DNA from: Psychrobacter sp. JCM 18901
Lineage (GTDB): Bacteria; Pseudomonadota; Gammaproteobacteria; Pseudomonadales; Moraxellaceae
Direction of reading: 5' to 3'
Length of the DNA stretch: 64,000 nucleotides
Assembly (NCBI RefSeq): GCF_000586435.1
Contig: NZ_BAWH01000017.1
Span: forward strand, 1-64,000
Shown piece after piece: positions 58,964 through 64,000 of this stretch. A program made the position numbers and the translations under genes. Numbering within the stretch: position 1 is the stretch's first letter; the number at the start of each line of letters is the position of its first letter. Under the pieces are notes generated by a model. That model worked only from the letters and a program-made list of their open reading frames with translations. It did no database searches and had not been told where the DNA came from.

Positions 58964-60367
58964 TTAAGCCGCTTTTTCGTTCGCGCCAATAGAGCGGAAA
59001 GCAGTTTTTAGATTGCTGTTATGCTCAAGGATTTTCTGTTCAATTTTCGCATAATCATGCTTTAGCTTATCATCAACTTCACGTAAGCGATCAGCACATT
59101 CTATTTTTTTCATTTCAATAGTTTGAGCTTTCAGTGATTGCCATTCTTCGACAGTTTGTTTAAATGCATCGTATTCAAACTTAATGCGGTCTTGGAAGCT
59201 CTTCATCGCATGAGGAAGATCAAGCCCAGTGCTTGTGGCTGTATCGATCTGCTGTTGTGCTGCTTTGAACTGCATTTGCACTTCGGCATGCTTAATAGTC
59301 GTATCATCAACAGTACGCAAATCCGTCGTTAAACCGATTTTTGATAAACCAGCGATTAACCATTTGGTTGGGTCATATTGCCACCATTTCACGCCATTAC
59401 GATAATCATACTGGAAGAAATGATGATAGTTATGATAACCCTCGCCCCACGTAAAGATAGCTAAGAAAAAGTTATCACGAGCACTATTAGTATCCGTATA
59501 AGGACGTGTACCAAACATATGACATAGCGAATTGATGAAGAAGGTGAAGTGATGAGTTAATACCAAGCGCAGCAAACCAGCGATCAGTAAAGTACCCCAA
59601 ACATCACCAATGAGCCAACCAATAGCAGCAACCATACCAACATTCATGGCAACTACCCACAAACCATAATATTTATGCTGAATCTGTAAGACTCTATCTT
59701 TAGTCAAATCAGGAATGTTTTTATAATCAAATTTACCGCTAGGTAGTTACGTAGCATCCAACCAATATGGCTGAACCAAAAACCACGCTGTGCTGAATAT
59801 GGATCGTCCAAACGATCATCTACATGACGATGGTGAGTACGATGTCCAGAAACCCAATCAAACGCTGAGCCTTGTACGGCTAAGGTTGAACCTAACAATA
59901 AAAAGTTTTTGACAATAGGGTGCGCTTTGTAAGCACGGTGCGATAGCAGACGATGGTAACCCGCCGTGATACTGATACCTGTCCATACCATAAAGGCACC
60001 GAATACACCCCAAACAGGAGCGCTAACTTCATGAGTCCATAGATACCATGGCGTAATCACAGCAGCAGCAATTGGCGTCGCTACTAAAATAGCCGCTGGA
60101 ATCCAGTTAATTGGTGCTTTGGTAAATTCAAACTCACGCATATCAATGCTTTGCTCTTGCGCAGAAAGATCCGCTTGCTCAGAAGCTTTCGCATAATTGC
60201 GTTTTGCAACAGGCTGCTCATCAAGCGCCATTTGCGCTTTTTTTCTCATCGAAACGAGTTTTAAAACGCGTTACTTGAGTGCTGGCGGTCTTTACAAGCG
60301 TATCACCAGATTTGATAGCGAAACGTAAGCCTTTAAGCGGTAAGCCAAGTGCTTTTTTTGCAATCAT
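58964..60367 (-). CDS. Acyl-CoA/fatty-acid delta-9 desaturase with long C-terminal extension, two frameshifts
   Basis: ATG at 60367 (MIAKKALGLPLKG) with AGGGAT upstream. Frame breaks at A7 near 60240 and near 59745. Repaired length about 467 residues. Three His boxes: HRLLSH, HRTHHRH and HNYHH bind the di-iron centre; FGTRPYTDTNSARDN and GYHNYHHFFQYDYRNG are DesC-type. Four membrane segments. About 100 residues after the core are charged and helical (TIEMKKIECADRLREVDDKL), likely coiled coil. It inserts a cis double bond into acyl chains, which suits a cold-living organism. Monocistronic. Confidence 0.9.
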
Positions 60368-60614
60368 ATAATATCCCTAACGGTATTAATTTAAGCCACC
60401 ATAGTACCTTAAAAAGCGTGTAAAGTGAACACTTATACACTATAAAAATATTGCTAAATAACAATAACTTGTATGGATTATAGAATGTATTGATCAAAAA
60501 TACGAGTGACTTATCAGACATGAAGGAGAAGTGTAACAAGAAGGGTAGATATGTAGGAAAGAATGCGTTTATCGAAAAAATGATTAAATATCAAAAAAAG
60601 TACGGATAACTCGG

Positions 60615-61343
60615 TTAAGGCAACAGCAAATGACTTGGAAAATCCGTAATGATGACATCGGTTTCCCATTTTATGAGCTGTTCAATGGTGGGAATATCAT
60701 TGACCGTCCAAGCACTTACTGGCAATCCATAACGGTGGCTATGCTTGATGACGGCTTGGGTCAAAAGCGGATAATGAATGCCCAGTTGAATACAGCCAAG
60801 TTGCAATGCGGTATTGGTCGCGCTTGCCAACGCTTCTGGCGTACGAATGAGCAAGCCGCGAGGCATATGAGATAATAGTTTGTGACGTTGCAAACGGTTG
60901 TGTAACTCTACATCGAAGCTCGTCAATACAACTGGTAAGCTGGCAAGAGGTGTATTAATAAATGCCTGCCGAAGCGCTGCAATCAACACCGCATAGTTGG
61001 TACGGCTATGTGTTTTAATTTCAAGCTCAATAACGTTAAACCCACTAAGCGCAGGTGCTATGCTTGCGAGCGTCATAATGGGTTGGCCAAACTGCAATTG
61101 GCACTGAATCTCAGTCAGTTTTAACTGATCAATACGTGATTGCCGACCGCACATACGCTCTAAATCATCGTCATGGAATACGATTAAGTGACCGTCAGCG
61201 TTTAGTTGTATATCAAATTCTACGCCTGCTAAGCCTCTTGACTTAAGATTTTGAGAGTATTGAAAGCCTGAAAAGGTATTTTCTAACGCCTCACCGCGTG
61301 CGCCTCGATGACCTAATAACAACGTATCTCTAAAATTTATCAT
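60615..61343 (-). CDS. Glycerophosphodiester phosphodiesterase
   Basis: ATG 61343 (MINFRDTLLLGHRGARG) is preferred over 61352. About 242 residues. GHRGARGEALENTF near residue 10 (catalytic HRG and metal Glu), EFDIQLNADGHLIVFHDDDLER near 43 (EFD and second His), and a late SAWTVND with DVIITDFP complete the GDPD TIM barrel. No signal peptide, so a cytoplasmic UgpQ-like enzyme that releases glycerol-3-phosphate from glycerophosphodiesters. Monocistronic; no frameshift. Confidence 0.92.
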   Translation of the reverse strand: MINFRDTLLLGHRGARGEALENTFSGFQYSQNLKSRGLAGVEFDIQLNADGHLIVFHDDDLERMCGRQSRIDQLKLTEIQCQLQFGQPIMTLASIAPALSGFNVIELEIKTHSRTNYAVLIAALRQAFINTPLASLPVVLTSFDVELHNRLQRHKLLSHMPRGLLIRTPEALASATNTALQLGCIQLGIHYPLLTQAVIKHSHRYGLPVSAWTVNDIPTIEQLIKWETDVIITDFPSHLLLP

Positions 61344-61675
61344 ATGCACCAATTATCGATGATTTTTATGCCCAATCATATAGCGTCATATCAATGACGT
61401 CTAACAAAAACTGTGATGCAATCCGTACTTTTTTTAAATATGACTTTTTAGAGTCCAAATCTGCGAATGTTTGTTATGTTTTTGCAACCAAACGCAGGTT
61501 TTTTCCACAATGAGGGGCACTATTTGTATATCCATGGGCTACACTAATGACCATTTGATTTAAACACCGTATAATGATGTGGTTTTCATATCTGTAGCAG
61601 CTAGCGTTGCGATTTGAATGTTGAACACTGTCAGTCAGTGGCGGTACGAACCTGTAAATTGGGAGTAGAGTTAGT
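61344..61675. other. Intergenic spacer between GDPD and lipoprotein genes
   Basis: About 330 bp of divergent promoter DNA. A minus-strand frame covers part of the far end but only as a shadow of the lipoprotein gene. No repeat or RNA seen. Confidence 0.4.
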
Positions 61676-62618
61676 ATGAGCGTAGCAAATATAAGTTTGA
61701 GCAAGTGGCATAAAGTTGCTGGGATTGGATTGGTATGTGGTTTAGCGCTTGCAGGCTGTGATCGCTCAGATAAAGAAGACACTACTGAGCAGGCAGAGCT
61801 AACAGAACAAGAGACTGTCGACGCTGAAAATAGCGTTGCGCCTGCGATCAGCTGTGATGATCCTATGGTGCAAGATCGCCTTAAGTCAGCTCTGAAAAAT
61901 ACGCTCAATCAACAAGCACAGTCATTGGCTGCCAATTATGCAAATGATGCTGAAATCAGTTTAGCAAACGGTGTGGTTAGCGAAAAAAACCAATGGTGTT
62001 GTCATTGACGTTCAAAACGCTGCCATCTTGCAACAAGCCAATGAAAACGGTATGACCACTTGCCAAGCAAGTGTCAGCATGACGCTACCAAGTGAAGACT
62101 TGTATCAAGCCAGTCAGGTACAAGCGGCCAATAATCAGCCAAGTCTACAATCGCGTTTAGCGCAAGACAATATCCGTATCAATAACAATATGCTCGTTGA
62201 TGACGCGTTTACTTACATCGTCGGTACTCAAGGCGGTCAAGTGCGTACGCGTATTGCAGGTCAGCCTGCTTTGATTACTGTCGTTGCCGATGTGATGGCA
62301 GGTTCTGTCTTTAAAACTGCAATGGATGAGCAACGTGCCCAACGTGCTGCTGAGCGCCGTGCAACGCAGAACAACGATACTACTACTCAAACAGCGCCAA
62401 TCCGTCAGCCAAGAACCGTAACGCCAGTTGAGCCAATTCGTCCAACTGAACCTACGCCGCCGCCAACCATCAATAAGCCTGCTGAAAGTCAGAACAGTTC
62501 GACTGCAAACACCCAAGCAGCAGCTGCTGAGCCTAGTAAGCCCGCCACACCAAAAGCCGTGCCTAAAGATGAAACCATCGATATGGTCATCATTGAAGAC
62601 AACAGCGCGACTTATTAA
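61676..62618 (+). CDS. Hypothetical lipoprotein with Pro/Thr-rich C-terminus, one frameshift
   Basis: ATG at 61676; signal peptide with lipobox LALAGC, lipidated Cys near residue 28. An extra A in A7 near 61985 splits it; repaired length about 313 residues. The middle part (SCDDPMVQDRLKSALKNTLNQQ, shown in part as CDDPMVQDRLKSALK) is a folded domain of unknown type; two further Cys could form a disulfide. From about 225 the tail is Pro, Thr, Gln and Ala rich (PVEPIRPTEPTPPPTIN), a likely periplasmic spacer. I do not recognise the family. Monocistronic with a terminator. Confidence 0.75.
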
Positions 62619-62680
62619 TTTGTCATTGTAATAAGAGGTAGCGATATCCAGTAGAGCGAATTGCTATTGCTGAATAACAA

Positions 62681-62715
62681 AAAAACCCCGCAACAATCAT
62701 GTCGCGGGGTTTTTG
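62681..62715. terminator. Bidirectional terminator between lipoprotein and adenosyltransferase genes
   Basis: AAAAACCCCGC/GCGGGGTTTTT with a loop of 12-13 nt. Confidence 0.9.
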
Positions 62716-62750
62716 CGTTTAAATATTTATTGTTAAATACTTAGTTTGTA

Positions 62751-63346
62751 TTATTGACTGTCAGTGAACGTTTTCAATGCTTGACTGTCCCACAATACCT
62801 CAGAGACTTTTTCTGGATCTGTACAAAAGCGTGCAGCAACAAACAGCCAATCGGATAAGCGATTGATAAAGCTGACAGCAGTACTTCGAATCGCTTGTGA
62901 ACGCTGCTGTTGCAATATCACAGCTTGACGTTCAGCGCGGCGACATACACTACGGGCCACGTGTAACTGACTGACCAATATAGAACCTGTCGGCAAAATA
63001 AAGTCTTTTAGCGGTGGCAATGTGGCATTCATCATATCTATTTGCTGCTCTAACCATTCAATATGAGTGGCATTAACCCCTTCATACTCTGGCATGGCAA
63101 GCTCGCCGCCTATATTGAATAACAAGTGCTGAATGATGACCAAGCTTCAGAGAACTCTTTCTCTATAGATTGCCCTTTATTATGCTTTAATTGCGCACGT
63201 ACCAAGCCAATATGCGAGTTGAGCTCGTCGATGTCACCCATGACGCTAAATAGATCGTCCGCTTTACTAAGGCGGCTGCCATCAGCCATACCAGTGCTGC
63301 CATCATCTCCAGTACGTGTGTATATTTTGCTTAAGCGATTGCCCAT
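62751..63346 (-). CDS. PduO-type ATP:cob(I)alamin adenosyltransferase, one frameshift
   Basis: ATG at 63346 (MGNRLSKIYTRTGDDGSTGMADG). One base is out near 63137. The repaired product is about 198 residues. The P-loop-like TRTGDDGSTGMADG, then GDIDELNSHIGLVRAQL, FILPTGS and RSVCRRAERQAV with the key Arg residues, and INRLSDWLFVAARF near the end all match the PduO/MMAB family. It adds adenosyl to cob(I)alamin to form coenzyme B12. No other cobalamin gene is in view, so it may serve salvage. Confidence 0.92.
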
Positions 63347-63582
63347 CTTTACATCCTTAACGGTTTTTATGATTGAATAGCGTTAGTTGCACGCTCATTG
63401 TAGTATTTTACGCCTGTTTTCGCTAAGATAATGGGTTACGTTTTATATCACGACGTTTTTTTTGGTCTGAATTTTTTTATTTTCTTGATTTATAGTTACA
63501 GTCGTTGGTATGGCTTATTCATACACGGCGGCTGAGATTTCCCATTTCTCTATTTTATTTACGTTACAAGGCTTTTTTTACT

Positions 63583-64000
63583 ATGACCACACCACTTGCA
63601 GATGCGATGTCCCAACTTGCCATTTACGATTCATTGACTGGCAGCAAACGTCAGTTTGTACCACTCAAAGCAGGGCAGGTTGGTATGTATGTGTGCGGCA
63701 TGACTGTTTATGACTATTGTCATATTGGTCATGCGCGAGTGATGGTCGGTTTTGATATGGCCGTTCGTTGGTTGGCACGTTTGGGTTACGACGTGAACTA
63801 CGTACGTAATATCACTGATATCGATGATAAAATCATTGCTCGTGCCGCTGAAAACGGTGAAGAGATTGGTACATTGACGCAGCGCTTTATTGAGGCAATG
63901 CATGAAGACGCGACAGCGCTTGGTTGTGAGATGCCAAATGCTGAGCCACGTGCGACTGATCATATCGATGATATGCAGGATATGATTGAGACGCTAGTCA
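63583..64000 (+). CDS. cysS: Cysteinyl-tRNA synthetase, N-terminal part (cut by window end)
   Basis: ATG at 63583, open to the right edge (139 codons). [23 protein letters not shown] contains the zinc Cys and the HIGH motif (shown here as CHIGHAR), followed by [18 protein letters not shown], the classic CysRS block. The 5' region has no strong ribosome site (GGCTTTTTTTACT). Class I aminoacyl-tRNA synthetase, cytoplasmic. The KMSKS part is beyond the window. Confidence 0.95.
   Translation, partial: MTTPLADAMSQLAIYDSLTGSKRQFVPLKAGQVGMYVCGMTVYDYCHIGHARVMVGFDMAVRWLARLGYDVNYVRNITDIDDKIIARAAENGEEIGTLTQRFIEAMHEDATALGCEMPNAEPRATDHIDDMQDMIETLV

Overview
The window looks like chromosomal DNA of a gammaproteobacterium of the Moraxellaceae, most likely Psychrobacter. 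This is an inference from gene content and protein style: a cold-type haloalkane dehalogenase, GlpM, a two-part TVP38/FAD reductase, CvrA, MaeB, SelO, a three-histidine-box desaturase with a charged tail, and moderate GC with A/T-rich spacers. No 16S gene is present to confirm it. A dominant technical feature is that about fifty single- or two-base indels break roughly thirty otherwise normal genes. Most sit in A/T runs of 6-8 or in short G/C runs. I treat most of these genes as intact genes in an unpolished sequence and give their full reconstructed span.

Layout. 1-2,900: end of a probable iron-type alcohol dehydrogenase, an uncharacterised multipass transporter and a PAS/sigma-54 activator. 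3,000-6,040: a small integrative element (two small genes, tyrosine integrase, excisionase-like and XRE-like regulators, repeated GGTCACG sites) beside tRNA-Gly. 6,295-10,560: a 2-oxoacid decarboxylase, GlpM and a CvrA/NhaP2 antiporter. 10,750-19,720: a catabolic cluster (LysR, guanidinobutyrase/agmatinase, 2-ketoarginine decarboxylase, Dld-type FAD dehydrogenase, YjiH membrane protein, aldehyde dehydrogenase). It reads as arginine-skeleton degradation through 2-ketoarginine and 4-guanidinobutyrate, but has a 2-hydroxyacid dehydrogenase where a transaminase would be expected. 19,880-28,500: TetR, a CDP-alcohol phosphatidyltransferase, the YnjBCD ABC transporter, a TVP38-FAD reductase fusion and a DoxX-like protein.

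28,700-40,520: DUF2058, universal stress protein, cupin, acyltransferase, peroxiredoxin, then a thiol/redox group (YghU, DsbA/FrnE-like, CMD-family protein, GST, TetR, haloalkane dehalogenase). A 16-bp palindrome, TTGARYRRYYRYTCAA, recurs upstream of the first TetR gene, the DoxX gene and the divergent CMD/GST pair, which suggests one regulon. A TnpB element separates the GST gene from the second TetR gene. Two copies of a ~177-bp IS5-like MITE (CTAG duplications) occur at 21.3 and 33.6 kb.

40,800-50,700: a Fur-controlled siderophore uptake island (siderophore-interacting reductase, FhuC/D/B-like ABC system, MFS transporter, TonB-dependent receptor) with no visible siderophore synthetase. 50,890-64,000: housekeeping genes: mntP behind a yybP-ykoY manganese riboswitch, a CAU tRNA, folM, cca, maeB, selO, a fatty acid desaturase, a GDPD phosphodiesterase, a lipoprotein, a PduO-type cobalamin adenosyltransferase and the start of cysS.
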